Shown one piece after another: positions 24,131 through 32,894 of a stretch of DNA of 64,000 bases (position 1 is its first letter; every line of letters begins with the position of its first letter). The stretch lies in assembly GCA_002480085.1 (NCBI GenBank), contig DKPJ01000011.1:488389-552388 (forward strand), given 5' to 3'. The translations under genes were made by a program, and so were the position numbers. The notes below the pieces were generated by a model that had not been told where the DNA came from, ran no database searches, and was given only the letters and a program-made list of their open reading frames with translations. The stretch comes from Enterobacteriaceae bacterium UBA7338. Its GTDB lineage: Bacteria > Pseudomonadota > Gammaproteobacteria > Enterobacterales > Enterobacteriaceae.

Positions 24131-25075
24131 TTATCTGTAGAGGTCAGCGCTGATGGTGAGGTTGTTACCGCGCTCCTGCCACTGACGCGTAATGTGGTAA
24201 TATTTCGCGCCTTTTTTGGCGGCCCGTTTTGCTACCTGGTAAGAGACTTCGGTCCCATTGCCGTAGTTGCCAGTGAACTTAATGCTATCGAATGGCACCA
24301 TCTGCGCAGCGGTAATTTTATTCACCTCTTCAACTTTAGTACCGTCCGGCAGGGTGACAGTGTAACGTCCGCCCTTGGAGGTTTGCGTTTCGAAGAAGCG
24401 GCCCACTTCCGCGCTTGGTGCGGCGCTGGTAGCAATGCCCGGGATCTCAACTTTCTTCGCCTCTTCACCGCCTTTTGCCAGCGCGGCGCGGCCTGATTCA
24501 GAGTCAGCAGGGATAGCGTCCGGGCTTTGCAGCACGCGCTTCTTCGCATCGGCCTTATAGATATAGGCTGTGATGCGTTGGTTACCACCATCGTTAGCAT
24601 CAACCTGGCGCACGATATAGAACGAGGCTGCACCTTTTGCTTTCGCTGCTTTAGTGATAGCGGCGTTAACGTCAGGCTGGCTGCGGTAGAAGCCCTGTAC
24701 GGTCACGGTGTCAAACGGCTCCAGCAAAATGGCCTGGTCTTTTGGCAGCTCGGTCACGCCGTTGATCACCCGGTTTTGCGGGGCGTCTGCTTTGGCTGCA
24801 TCATTTTTATAGAGATCGGCCGTGACGCGCCAGTTGCCGCTGTTGCCTACATCTGAGGTATCAACCACGAAGAAGGCATCTGCGCCCTCTTTATCGGCAC
24901 GGTTAGAGACAGCGGTGACGGCGTCACCGATAGCGGTGAAGCGGCCGGTGACCACGACGCGGTCGTAGGGTTTTACCGCTTCCGCTTGCTCTGGCGTCAA
25001 CTCGGTCGCGGCATGAGCCGACAGGGCCGTTGCCGACAGGAGTGCGGATGCCAGGAGGGTGTTCTTAAGCTTCAT
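24131..25075 (-). CDS. ydgH: YdgH, secreted protein with three DUF1471 (BhsA/McbA-type) domains
   Basis: A 314-residue periplasmic protein. The signal peptide ends in ALSAHA, with cleavage before ATELTPE. Three copies of the small DUF1471 fold are recognisable by their repeated pattern of a strand, a helix with A..KGA..(F/Y)(Y/F), and a strand with (R/N)x(T/I)A.LY: at about residues 30-95, 120-190 and 245-314. The first ends VTADLYK, the second ITAYIYK, the third ISADLYR. The family is linked to stress responses and biofilm. The start at MKLKNTLLAS is the family start; the frame extends upstream by 10 codons. Confidence 0.92.
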   Translation of the reverse strand: MKLKNTLLASALLSATALSAHAATELTPEQAEAVKPYDRVVVTGRFTAIGDAVTAVSNRADKEGADAFFVVDTSDVGNSGNWRVTADLYKNDAAKADAPQNRVINGVTELPKDQAILLEPFDTVTVQGFYRSQPDVNAAITKAAKAKGAASFYIVRQVDANDGGNQRITAYIYKADAKKRVLQSPDAIPADSESGRAALAKGGEEAKKVEIPGIATSAAPSAEVGRFFETQTSKGGRYTVTLPDGTKVEEVNKITAAQMVPFDSIKFTGNYGNGTEVSYQVAKRAAKKGAKYYHITRQWQERGNNLTISADLYR

Positions 25076-25567
25076 AAAAATAGTCCTTCGCCTTGCGCAA
25101 ACCAAATACTGGTATTAGAGATGTCTTGAAAACGTGGGTGATTATTGCATTTTAATCTTGTGACTGTCTGCGAGATTTTTCACCACCAGAGCCAACGAGG
25201 CGATGGGCAGGCATAACAAAACACGATATGTTGAAAAAACAGGCGCTTGACTAGGAAAAGCGATTAAGCATATGACTTTTTTAAGTTAATACCTTGTTAA
25301 AATACGGATCTAGCCCGGCGATAAATCATGTTTTGCCGCCTCGTATAAGCGGAATATGGGGCCGTTACCGTTATTTAAAGTTAAATTGGGCTGTTTATAC
25401 CCGTGCTGGCTCAATTTTCCCTAATAAAACCTTAATTTCTGAATTGTTGCGGTAGATCACAAGCGTTATTTTCAGTAGGTTATAGAAAGTTTGTTACGGT
25501 TTTATTTTTTGATACCTGTTAAAAAAAACTGACAAACCATCATTCAAAACCGATGGAAGGGAAAACT
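25076..25567. other. 492-base divergent control region, ydgH-pntA
   Basis: AT-rich, with no supported open frame on either strand. It must hold the promoters of ydgH (minus) and pntAB (plus). A long AT-rich leader precedes pntA, with the A-tract at about 25521-25529. I see no repeat or strong hairpin in it. Confidence 0.6.
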
Positions 25568-27097
25568 ATGCGTATTGGTATACCAAAAGAGCGGTTGGCC
25601 AATGAGACCCGCGTGGCAGCGACACCGAAAACGGTTGAGCAGCTGCTTAAGCTGGGTTTCACCGTCGCGGTCGAAAGCGGCGCGGGCAAGTTAGCAAGCT
25701 TCGATGACCACGCGTTCACCGAGGCGGGTGCCGAGGTTGTCGATGGCAATGCGATCTGGCAATCAGACATCATTCTCAAGGTAAACGCCCCGGGCGATGA
25801 CGAGATTGAACGCCTTAATCCGGGCACCACGCTGGTGAGCTTTATCTGGCCTGCGCAGAACCCGCAGCTGCTTGAGAAGCTGGCCGCACGTAACGTAACG
25901 GTAATGGCGATGGACTCCGTGCCGCGTATCTCACGCGCCCAGTCTCTTGATGCCCTCAGCTCGATGGCCAACATTGCTGGCTACCGCGCCATTGTAGAGG
26001 CCGCTCACGAGTTTGGCCGCTTCTTTACCGGCCAGATCACCGCCGCAGGTAAAGTGCCGCCGGCAAAAGTGATGGTCATCGGTGCTGGCGTCGCCGGGCT
26101 TGCCGCCATCGGCGCGGCCAACAGCCTCGGCGCAATTGTTCGCGCCTTCGATACCCGCCCGGAAGTGAAAGAGCAGGTCCAGAGCATGGGCGCTGAGTTC
26201 CTCGAGCTGGATTTCAAAGAGGAAGCGGGCAGCGGCGACGGCTATGCCAAAGTGATGTCCGAGGCGTTCATCAAAGCCGAGATGGCGCTCTTCGCCGCGC
26301 AGGCAAAAGAGGTGGACATTATTGTCACCACCGCGCTAATCCCGGGGAAACCGGCGCCGACGCTCATCACCCGTGAGATGGTGGACTCCATGAAGCCGGG
26401 CAGCGTGATTGTCGATCTGGCCGCGCAAAACGGCGGCAACTGCGAATACACCGTGCCTAACGAGATCTTCACCACCGCCAACGGCGTCAAGGTGATCGGT
26501 TATACCGATCTGCCGGGCCGTCTGCCGACTCAATCCTCCCAGCTCTATGGTACCAACCTGGTCAACCTGCTGAAGCTGCTGTGCAAAGAGAAAGATGGCA
26601 ACGTTACCGTCGATTTTGACGACGTGGTGGTGCGCGGCGTCACGGTGATCCGCGACGGCGAAACCACCTGGCCTGCGCCGCCGATTCAGGTCTCTGCCCA
26701 GCCGCAGGCGGCCGCGAAAGCTGCCCCAGCCCCTGAGGCACCCAAGGCTCCGGCCTCGCCGTGGCGCAAATACGCCGTGATGGCGCTGGTAATCATCCTC
26801 TTCGGCTGGCTGGCGGATGTCGCACCGAAGGAGTTCCTCGGCCACTTCACCGTGTTTGCGCTGGCCTGCGTGGTGGGCTACTACGTGGTGTGGAACGTCT
26901 CCCATGCTCTGCATACCCCGCTGATGTCGGTGACTAACGCCATCTCGGGCATCATCGTTGTCGGTGCGCTGCTGCAGATCGGTCACGGCGGCTGGATAAG
27001 CTTCCTGAGCTTTATTGCCGTTTTGATTGCCAGTATCAATATTTTCGGTGGTTTCACCGTCACTCAGCGCATGCTGAAAATGTTCCGGAAGAACTAA
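25568..27097 (+). CDS. pntA: NAD(P) transhydrogenase subunit alpha
   Basis: The 509-residue alpha subunit of the proton-translocating transhydrogenase, which drives NADPH formation from NADH at the inner membrane. The NAD(H)-binding domain I fills residues 1-380 (MVIGAGVAGLAAIGAANSLGA is the Rossmann loop). An Ala/Pro linker near residue 385-400 precedes four membrane helices. The ATG at 25568 has GGAAGGGAAA ahead and gives the E. coli start MRIGIPKERL. Confidence 0.97.
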   Translation: MRIGIPKERLANETRVAATPKTVEQLLKLGFTVAVESGAGKLASFDDHAFTEAGAEVVDGNAIWQSDIILKVNAPGDDEIERLNPGTTLVSFIWPAQNPQLLEKLAARNVTVMAMDSVPRISRAQSLDALSSMANIAGYRAIVEAAHEFGRFFTGQITAAGKVPPAKVMVIGAGVAGLAAIGAANSLGAIVRAFDTRPEVKEQVQSMGAEFLELDFKEEAGSGDGYAKVMSEAFIKAEMALFAAQAKEVDIIVTTALIPGKPAPTLITREMVDSMKPGSVIVDLAAQNGGNCEYTVPNEIFTTANGVKVIGYTDLPGRLPTQSSQLYGTNLVNLLKLLCKEKDGNVTVDFDDVVVRGVTVIRDGETTWPAPPIQVSAQPQAAAKAAPAPEAPKAPASPWRKYAVMALVIILFGWLADVAPKEFLGHFTVFALACVVGYYVVWNVSHALHTPLMSVTNAISGIIVVGALLQIGHGGWISFLSFIAVLIASINIFGGFTVTQRMLKMFRKN

Positions 27098-27107
27098 GGG
27101 GTAGCAC

Positions 27108-28496
27108 ATGTCTGGAGGATTAGTTACGGCTGCATACATTGTTGCCGCGATCCTGTTTATTTTCAGCCTGGCCGGGCTGTCAAAGCATGAAACCTCTCAG
27201 CAGGGTAACCGCTTTGGCATGGCCGGGATGGCGATTGCGCTGATTGCCACCATCTTTGGGCCGGATACCGGCAACGTTGCCTGGATTATCGTCGCGATGA
27301 TTATCGGCGGCGCGATCGGTATCCATCTGGCGAAGAAAGTTGAGATGACCGAGATGCCGGAGCTGGTGGCGATCCTGCACAGCTTCGTGGGTCTGGCAGC
27401 GGTGCTGGTGGGCTTTAATAGCTACCTGTACCACGAGCCAGGTCTTGAGCCAATCCTGGTGAATATTCACCTGACGGAGGTGTTCCTCGGCATCTTTATC
27501 GGTGCGGTGACCTTTACCGGTTCCGTTGTGGCGTTCGGCAAGCTGCGGGGCAAGATCTCCTCTAAACCGCTGATGCTGCCGAACCGCCACAAGATGAACC
27601 TGGCTGCGCTGGTGGTCTCCTTCCTGCTGCTGCTGGTGTTTGTCCGTACCGAGAGCGTAGGGCTGCAGGTGCTGGCGCTGCTGGTGATGACCATTATCGC
27701 GCTGGCCTTTGGCTGGCACCTGGTGGCGTCGATCGGCGGGGCGGATATGCCGGTTGTGGTATCGATGCTCAACTCCTACTCTGGCTGGGCAGCGGCGGCA
27801 GCGGGCTTTATGCTCAGCAACGACCTGCTGATCGTGACCGGTGCGCTGGTCGGCTCGTCTGGTGCGATCCTCTCCTACATCATGTGTAAGGCGATGAACC
27901 GTTCGTTTATCAGCGTCATCGCCGGTGGCTTTGGCACCGACGGCTCTTCCACGGGTGAAGACGACGAGGTGGGCGAGCACCGTGAAATCAGCGCGGAAGA
28001 TACCGCAGACCTGCTGAAAAATTCACACTCGGTCATCATTACCCCAGGCTACGGCATGGCGGTGGCCCAGGCACAGTATCCGGTCGCCGAAATCACTGAG
28101 AAGCTGCGCGCTCGCGGCATCAAGGTGCGCTTCGGTATTCACCCGGTTGCCGGACGTCTGCCGGGCCACATGAACGTGCTGCTGGCGGAGGCCAAGGTGC
28201 CGTACGACATCGTGCTGGAGATGGATGAGATCAACGACGATTTCACCGATACCGATACGGTACTGGTTATTGGCGCGAACGATACCGTCAACCCGGCGGC
28301 GCTGGACGATCCGCGTAGCCCGATTGCCGGGATGCCGGTTCTGGAAGTGTGGAAGGCGCAGAATGTGATTGTGTTCAAGCGCTCGATGAACACCGGCTAC
28401 GCTGGCGTGCAGAACCCGCTGTTCTTTAAAGAGAACACCCAGATGCTGTTTGGCGATGCCAAGCAGAGCGTGGATGCGATCCTCAAAGCGTTGTAA
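27108..28496 (+). CDS. pntB: NAD(P) transhydrogenase subunit beta
   Basis: A 462-residue beta subunit. About nine membrane helices (residues 1-260) form most of the proton channel. The C-terminal domain III binds NADP(H): GYGMAVAQAQYPV and FGIHPVAGRLPGHMNVLLAEA are both conserved. It starts 10 bases after pntA with a modest ribosome site, and ends at a terminator shared with the converging uspE. Confidence 0.97.
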   Translation: MSGGLVTAAYIVAAILFIFSLAGLSKHETSQQGNRFGMAGMAIALIATIFGPDTGNVAWIIVAMIIGGAIGIHLAKKVEMTEMPELVAILHSFVGLAAVLVGFNSYLYHEPGLEPILVNIHLTEVFLGIFIGAVTFTGSVVAFGKLRGKISSKPLMLPNRHKMNLAALVVSFLLLLVFVRTESVGLQVLALLVMTIIALAFGWHLVASIGGADMPVVVSMLNSYSGWAAAAAGFMLSNDLLIVTGALVGSSGAILSYIMCKAMNRSFISVIAGGFGTDGSSTGEDDEVGEHREISAEDTADLLKNSHSVIITPGYGMAVAQAQYPVAEITEKLRARGIKVRFGIHPVAGRLPGHMNVLLAEAKVPYDIVLEMDEINDDFTDTDTVLVIGANDTVNPAALDDPRSPIAGMPVLEVWKAQNVIVFKRSMNTGYAGVQNPLFFKENTQMLFGDAKQSVDAILKAL

Positions 28497-28512
28497 AAGA
28501 CGCATTAAACAA

Positions 28513-28538
28513 AAAACCGCCTTTACGGCGGTTTTTTT
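28513..28538. terminator. Bidirectional terminator between pntB and uspE
   Basis: AAAACCGCC-TTTAC-GGCGG followed by seven T residues, with a matching A run on the other side, between the convergent pntB and uspE genes. Confidence 0.92.
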
Positions 28539-28552
28539 ATGGCATCAACGAC

Positions 28553-29503
28553 TCAATCATCTTCGTCATCGTCAATTTCCACCGGCGACTGATAGTCGTC
28601 GGGTTTGATCACCAGCAGGTCGCAGCGCAGGTGGTCAATGACCTGCTCGGCGGTATTGCCCAAAAACGCGGCGGAGAGACCGGTACGTCCGACCGTACCC
28701 AGCACGACAATACCCGCCTGCAGATGCTCCGTCAGGTCAGGGATCACCTCTTCAGGCAATCCTTTTTCCACGTGGGTCAGCTTTTCAGAGATGCCAAACT
28801 TCTGGCGCAGGGCTTTCATCGCCAGCAGATGCTGACCCCGGATCGCATCGTTGTAGACGGTCGGATCGAACTCCGGCAGCTCGATAGCAATGTTAATCGG
28901 GGTGACAGGGTAAGCACCGATCAGATGCACTTCCGTGTGGTTGACCTGTTCGGCCAGCTGGATGGTTTCACGCACCAGCTTCTCATTCAGCGCGTTATGG
29001 TATGCCTCTTCGCTGGCCAGATTGACCGCCACCAGCGCCTTGCCGCCCTCAGGCCATGGCTGGTCTTTCACCATCCATACGGGGCAGGGACACTTACGCA
29101 GCAGGTGCCAGTCGGTAGGAGTAAAGATCACCGACTCCAGCTTGTCATGCTGGTGAGTCATTTTCAGCACCAGGTCATGATGGCCGGTTAACACTTCCTG
29201 AATGATGGCTTCGAACGGGCGGTTGTGCCAGATAACCTTGATATCAATGGGCACCCCGGCATCAAGGTAGAATTTTGCCTGCTCGCGGATCCAGGCGGTC
29301 CGCTGGCTGATGACGCCCTGACGCATGGCGGTCCGTTCGTCGGGCGACAGAAGGGTGGTCATCTCGTAAGAGAAGTCATAGATCGGCAGAAAGGCTTTGA
29401 TGCGGCCGCCAATCTTCTGGTGCAAATAAACAGCGCGCCGTAGCGCCGGCTGGTCATCCTGATTGGGATCGATGGCAACCAGCATATTTTGATACATGGC
29501 CAT
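28553..29503 (-). CDS. uspE: Universal stress protein UspE
   Basis: A 316-residue protein with two tandem Usp domains (about residues 3-150 and 155-305). The second retains the nucleotide-loop-like GTVGRTGLSAAFLGNTAEQV, and the protein ends in an acidic tail EIDDDEDD. In E. coli UspE is involved in oxidative stress resistance, adhesion and motility. The ATG at 29503 has AAGGAG upstream and gives the K-12 start MAMYQNML; the longer frame is not used. Confidence 0.95.
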   Translation of the reverse strand: MAMYQNMLVAIDPNQDDQPALRRAVYLHQKIGGRIKAFLPIYDFSYEMTTLLSPDERTAMRQGVISQRTAWIREQAKFYLDAGVPIDIKVIWHNRPFEAIIQEVLTGHHDLVLKMTHQHDKLESVIFTPTDWHLLRKCPCPVWMVKDQPWPEGGKALVAVNLASEEAYHNALNEKLVRETIQLAEQVNHTEVHLIGAYPVTPINIAIELPEFDPTVYNDAIRGQHLLAMKALRQKFGISEKLTHVEKGLPEEVIPDLTEHLQAGIVVLGTVGRTGLSAAFLGNTAEQVIDHLRCDLLVIKPDDYQSPVEIDDDEDD

Positions 29504-29647
29504 ACAGGGTCTCCTTACATCTGTCACCGCAGTCTGTAAGTAAAAGAGTAACCTATATGAGCTAAATGAAACAGAGGCGAACCTTTGCCAGATCAACAAA
29601 TCGGACTATTTTGCTGTCTGGCAAGGGGGTAACTCAGCGGGCGAGGA

Positions 29648-30400
29648 TCAGGCGACGTTACGCGCGTGGCCGGCAAGCTCGGCGAGAATATCGCCGTTTT
29701 CGATGGTAATGTACTTGCCCTTCACCGCCAGCATGCCGCTCTTCTGGAAGCGTCCCAGCAGGCGGCTGATAGTCTCTACCGTCAGGCCGAGGTAGTTACC
29801 GATATCACCACGGGTCATGGTCAGTCGAAATTCACGGGGTGAGAAACCGCGCTGGGCAAAACGGCGGGAGAGGTTATAGATAAAGGCCGCCAGGCGCTCT
29901 TCCGCATTCTTCTTGGAGAGCAGCAGGATCATATCCTGATCGCCTTTAATTTCGCCGCTCATCAGACGCATCATCTGCTGGCGCAGGTTGGGCATCTTAC
30001 CGGAGAGATCGTCCAGCGTCTCAAACGGAATTTCGCAGACCATAGAGGTCTCCAGCGCCTGCGCAAAGCTCGGGTGATGGCCGGTACCAATGGCGTCAAA
30101 GCCCACCAGGTCACCGGCAAGATGAAAACCGGTGATCTGCTCATCGCCCTGTTCGGTAATGGTGTAGCTCTTGATAGTACCGGAGCGGATCGCATAGAGC
30201 GATTTCAGTTCGTCGCCCGCTTTAAACAGCGTTTGTCCTTTCTGAATCGGCTTTTTGCGCTCGATGATGTTATCAAGCTGGTCCAGCTCGTGTTCATTGA
30301 GGGTGAACGGGATACAAAGCTGGCTGATGCTGCAATCCTGGCAATGGATAGCACAACCGCCAGATTGAATGCGTCGTATAATTCGCTTTTCCGGGATCAT
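29648..30400 (-). CDS. fnr: FNR, oxygen-sensing global transcription regulator
   Basis: A 250-residue CRP-family activator that binds DNA when its oxygen-labile 4Fe-4S cluster is present. Cluster ligands Cys20, Cys23 and Cys29 are seen in CAIHCQDCSISQLC, and the fourth lies in SMVCEIPF near residue 122. The recognition helix is LTVETISRLLGRFQ. The start MIPEKRII is the E. coli start. A palindromic FNR-type site overlaps the region just upstream, consistent with the known autoregulation. Adjacent to uspE as in K-12, but here the block abuts pntB. Confidence 0.98.
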   Translation of the reverse strand: MIPEKRIIRRIQSGGCAIHCQDCSISQLCIPFTLNEHELDQLDNIIERKKPIQKGQTLFKAGDELKSLYAIRSGTIKSYTITEQGDEQITGFHLAGDLVGFDAIGTGHHPSFAQALETSMVCEIPFETLDDLSGKMPNLRQQMMRLMSGEIKGDQDMILLLSKKNAEERLAAFIYNLSRRFAQRGFSPREFRLTMTRGDIGNYLGLTVETISRLLGRFQKSGMLAVKGKYITIENGDILAELAGHARNVA

Positions 30401-30419
30401 AAGTCTGCTCAGGCCGTAA

Positions 30420-30433
30420 TTGATATTGGTCAA
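30420..30433. promoter_or_regulatory. FNR binding site at the fnr promoter
   Basis: TTGATATTGGTCAA has the FNR half-sites TTGAT and GTCAA spaced by four bases (consensus TTGAT-N4-ATCAA, one mismatch), 20-33 bases upstream of the fnr start codon, where binding would repress. Confidence 0.75.
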
Positions 30434-30569
30434 TTTTAACATCTTTTTACGGAGCACGTAAGCCTGGTTAAACGTCAAACAGCGATTATTGGAACCTTTG
30501 AAAAATCAATAAGTTTAACTCATTGAAATTCCTTGTTTTGATTAGGGGTTTATCGATTAAAGCCGCGTA

Positions 30570-30594
30570 AAAAGGCACAAAACGGCCTCTTTTT
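30570..30594 (-). terminator. Weak terminator after ogt
   Basis: On the minus strand, directly after the ogt stop, AGGC-CGTTTTGT-GCCT is followed by a run of T. The stem is short, so efficiency is doubtful. Confidence 0.5.
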
Positions 30595-31110
30595 TCACAG
30601 TAAAAGATAGCCCTCATGACGCAAAAGCCACTCTTTGCGTTGTACACCACCGGCGTATCCGGTCAGGGTGCCGTTACGCCCGATCACCCGATGACAGGGA
30701 ACGACAATGCTGACGGGATTAGCGCCATTTGCTGCACCGACCGCGCGTGCCGCTCCGGCCCGCCCCAGCAGCTCGGCCAGCTGACCGTAGTGGATAACCT
30801 GGCCGCAGGGTATCGCACGCAGCGCTTTCCATACGTCACGTTGAAAAGGGGTGCCCGCGGTTTCGGTGGGCAGGTCGTCAATCACGGCAAGATTGCCGGC
30901 AAAGTATTCATGTAGTTTATCGCTTAGGCCGCCAGGGTTAGTGGCCGTCACCCGGCGGTAGCCAGGCTTACGGTAGTGGACGTTGAGCAGCAGTTCCATG
31001 CGGTTGGCGTGCTCTTCCCACTCAACGGCGCGCAGGCGATACTGTTCATCGCAGATCACCCACAGAGGGCCAAGGGGGGTATCAATTTTGTCTTCCAGCA
31101 GGGTTAACAT
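30595..31110 (-). CDS. ogt: Methylated-DNA--protein-cysteine methyltransferase Ogt
   Basis: A 171-residue suicide repair enzyme that removes O6-alkylguanine and O4-alkylthymine damage. The acceptor cysteine is in the signature VPCHRVIGRNG, and the helix-turn-helix-like region FQRDVWKALRAIPCGQVIHYGQLA precedes it. Length and order match Ogt and not Ada, since no N-terminal regulatory domain is present. Upstream of fnr on the same strand, as in K-12. Confidence 0.96.
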   Translation of the reverse strand: MLTLLEDKIDTPLGPLWVICDEQYRLRAVEWEEHANRMELLLNVHYRKPGYRRVTATNPGGLSDKLHEYFAGNLAVIDDLPTETAGTPFQRDVWKALRAIPCGQVIHYGQLAELLGRAGAARAVGAANGANPVSIVVPCHRVIGRNGTLTGYAGGVQRKEWLLRHEGYLLL

Positions 31111-31519
31111 GGGGGATCCTGAACATGCAGCGTGGCAATATAGGATATTATCTTACCGATTTTGGCGCAAAAAAATAGAGCCTGTCGACATCCGCCAGAC
31201 TCTACAGTACACACAGCAGTGCATCCATACCTTATTTTAACGCAACCACTCCTTGTGCGGGTTTATTTTAGTATAGACATCTTTAATACTATTTCCAGTA
31301 AAAATAAGTAATGAGTTTGTCAGCGGTTTAACTTAAATCATTTGATGTACTGTAATTGTGGTATTAGTTAAGTAGCGGTTAACATACTTATACCTGAGCA
31401 TACTTTACGGATTCAGAACCTTTCAGGAATGTTCAGGAAATTAATCAACATCGTTGAGACCTGCTGCCCAGATGGCTATAGTAGCGCCTGTGCTGTCAAA
31501 CGTTACACGAGGAGCGATC
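31111..31519. other. 409-base divergent region, ogt-smrA
   Basis: No supported gene. In K-12 this interval holds the abg genes for p-aminobenzoyl-glutamate use; here it is only AT-rich regulatory-looking DNA. An imperfect hairpin TAGAGCCTG...CAGACTCTA lies near 31177-31205. Confidence 0.55.
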
Positions 31520-32083
31520 ATGAACCTTGACGACAAATCGCTATTTCTTGACGCCATGGAAGATGTCCAACCCCTGAAACGCTGTGCCGACGTACACTGG
31601 CATCCTGGCCGTAATACGCGCACGCCGCCGCGTATCGATCTGTTACAGCAAGAAAATTTCCTGACAACCGATTTTCTGGAGGTGGTGCCGCTGGCGACGC
31701 CGCTGGAGTTTCGGCGCGAGGGGCTACAGAGCGGGGTCATTGATAAACTGCGCCTCGGCAAGTATAGCCAGCAGGCAAGCCTTAATCTCCTGAGGCAACC
31801 CGTTGAGCAGTGCCGGCAGATGCTGTTTAGTTTCCTGCATCAGGCCCGGCAGGATAACCTGCGTAATTTGCTTATTATTCATGGTAAAGGACGTGAGGAT
31901 AAATCCCACGCTAATATTGTGCGCAGCTATCTTGCCCGCTGGCTGCCGGAGTTTGAAGACGTGCAGGCATTTTGTCAGGCGCTGCCTCATCATGGTGGAA
32001 GCGGGGCCTGTTATATTGCGCTACGAAAATCTGCTCAGGCAAAACAGGATAATTGGGAGCGGCATGCTAAGCGCAGTCGTTAA
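31520..32083 (+). CDS. smrA: Smr-domain protein SmrA (YdaL)
   Basis: A 187-residue protein with a DNA-nicking Smr (MutS2 C-terminal-like) domain. The N-terminal MNLDDKSLFLDAMEDVQPLK is followed by the Smr core: LLIIHGKG near residue 120 and LPHHGGSGACYIAL near 160. E. coli SmrA has nicking endonuclease activity in vitro. The ATG at 31520 has GAGGAG upstream and matches K-12. Confidence 0.94.
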   Translation: MNLDDKSLFLDAMEDVQPLKRCADVHWHPGRNTRTPPRIDLLQQENFLTTDFLEVVPLATPLEFRREGLQSGVIDKLRLGKYSQQASLNLLRQPVEQCRQMLFSFLHQARQDNLRNLLIIHGKGREDKSHANIVRSYLARWLPEFEDVQAFCQALPHHGGSGACYIALRKSAQAKQDNWERHAKRSR

Positions 32084-32241
32084 GCCACGGTAAATAGTAA
32101 TGTAGCTATTTTTACGTATATTTACGCCAGGTAAAATATAAGCGATTTAATTAATTACGCAGCTTAACTAATACGAGTATATTATATTTTACGCGCTCGG
32201 CAGGGAACAGAAGGAGGCGAAATCGGGTGTAGAAAGGGAAA

Positions 32242-32268
32242 CTGCCCGCTTCGGTATGAAGCGGGCAG
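32242..32268 (-). terminator. Hairpin after the yciE-type gene
   Basis: CTGCCCGCTTC-GGTAT-GAAGCGGGCAG, a perfect 11-bp stem 14 bases beyond the stop of the minus-strand gene at 32283. The downstream T content (TTTCCCTTTCT) is fair. It probably ends the SDR-GH15-yciE transcript. Confidence 0.75.
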
Positions 32269-32282
32269 GGAGCCGGACAGAA

Positions 32283-32795
32283 TTAGCGTTTAGCTTCGGT
32301 GTGCGGCTGGGCAGAGCGTGACAGGAACTGTTCGGTCACGTCAGGCAGATGCGTCTGGCACCAGTCGGCCATGGCAACCTCCTGCTCACGGATCTGGCTG
32401 AAAATCGCTGCACCTTCGTGATCTCCGGCCATCTCTGCCGCGCTGATCAATGCGGTATAGCAGGCAATTTCAAAGTGCTCGAAGACGTAGCCGCTGATTG
32501 CGCCCTTAACCACTTCATCAGGGGTCATCATGCCGCCTACGGCCTGGCCTAATGCGGAGAGTTTACCCATCGCATCTTTCAGCGTTGAGGTCGAGATGTT
32601 GTTACGAGCAATAACCTGATCGAGCAGCTTCTGCTGCTGGCGGGTCTCTTCGATATGCTGCACGATGCGCGCCCGCAGATCGGGGTAGTGCTCAAGACGG
32701 CCGGCCATCTTCTCCAGCATGGACTCGGCCTGTTTCTCCATCGCATGAGCGTCGCGTAACCAGTCATGATAGTGTTCGGTATAGTTAGTCGCCAT
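32283..32795 (-). CDS. yciE: YciE-type ferritin-like DUF892 protein
   Basis: A 170-residue all-helical protein of the DUF892 ferritin-like family. YHDWLRDAHAMEKQAESMLEKM matches E. coli YciE, with acidic/His metal-ligand candidates in E(K)QAE, HIEET, FEHFEIA and EQEVAMADW. In enterics yciGFE is induced by RpoS and stress. Here it appears without yciF and yciG and is the last of three same-strand genes, after a GH15 enzyme and an SDR. Confidence 0.8.
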   Translation of the reverse strand: MATNYTEHYHDWLRDAHAMEKQAESMLEKMAGRLEHYPDLRARIVQHIEETRQQQKLLDQVIARNNISTSTLKDAMGKLSALGQAVGGMMTPDEVVKGAISGYVFEHFEIACYTALISAAEMAGDHEGAAIFSQIREQEVAMADWCQTHLPDVTEQFLSRSAQPHTEAKR

Positions 32796-32894
32796 CGTTA
32801 ATCACTCCTCGTAAGATCTAATAATTTATTGCTCTCTTCTGTGGATTTAACAGAGCACTTACGCTCTGAAGTATAGAAGCCCTGGGGTGATTCG

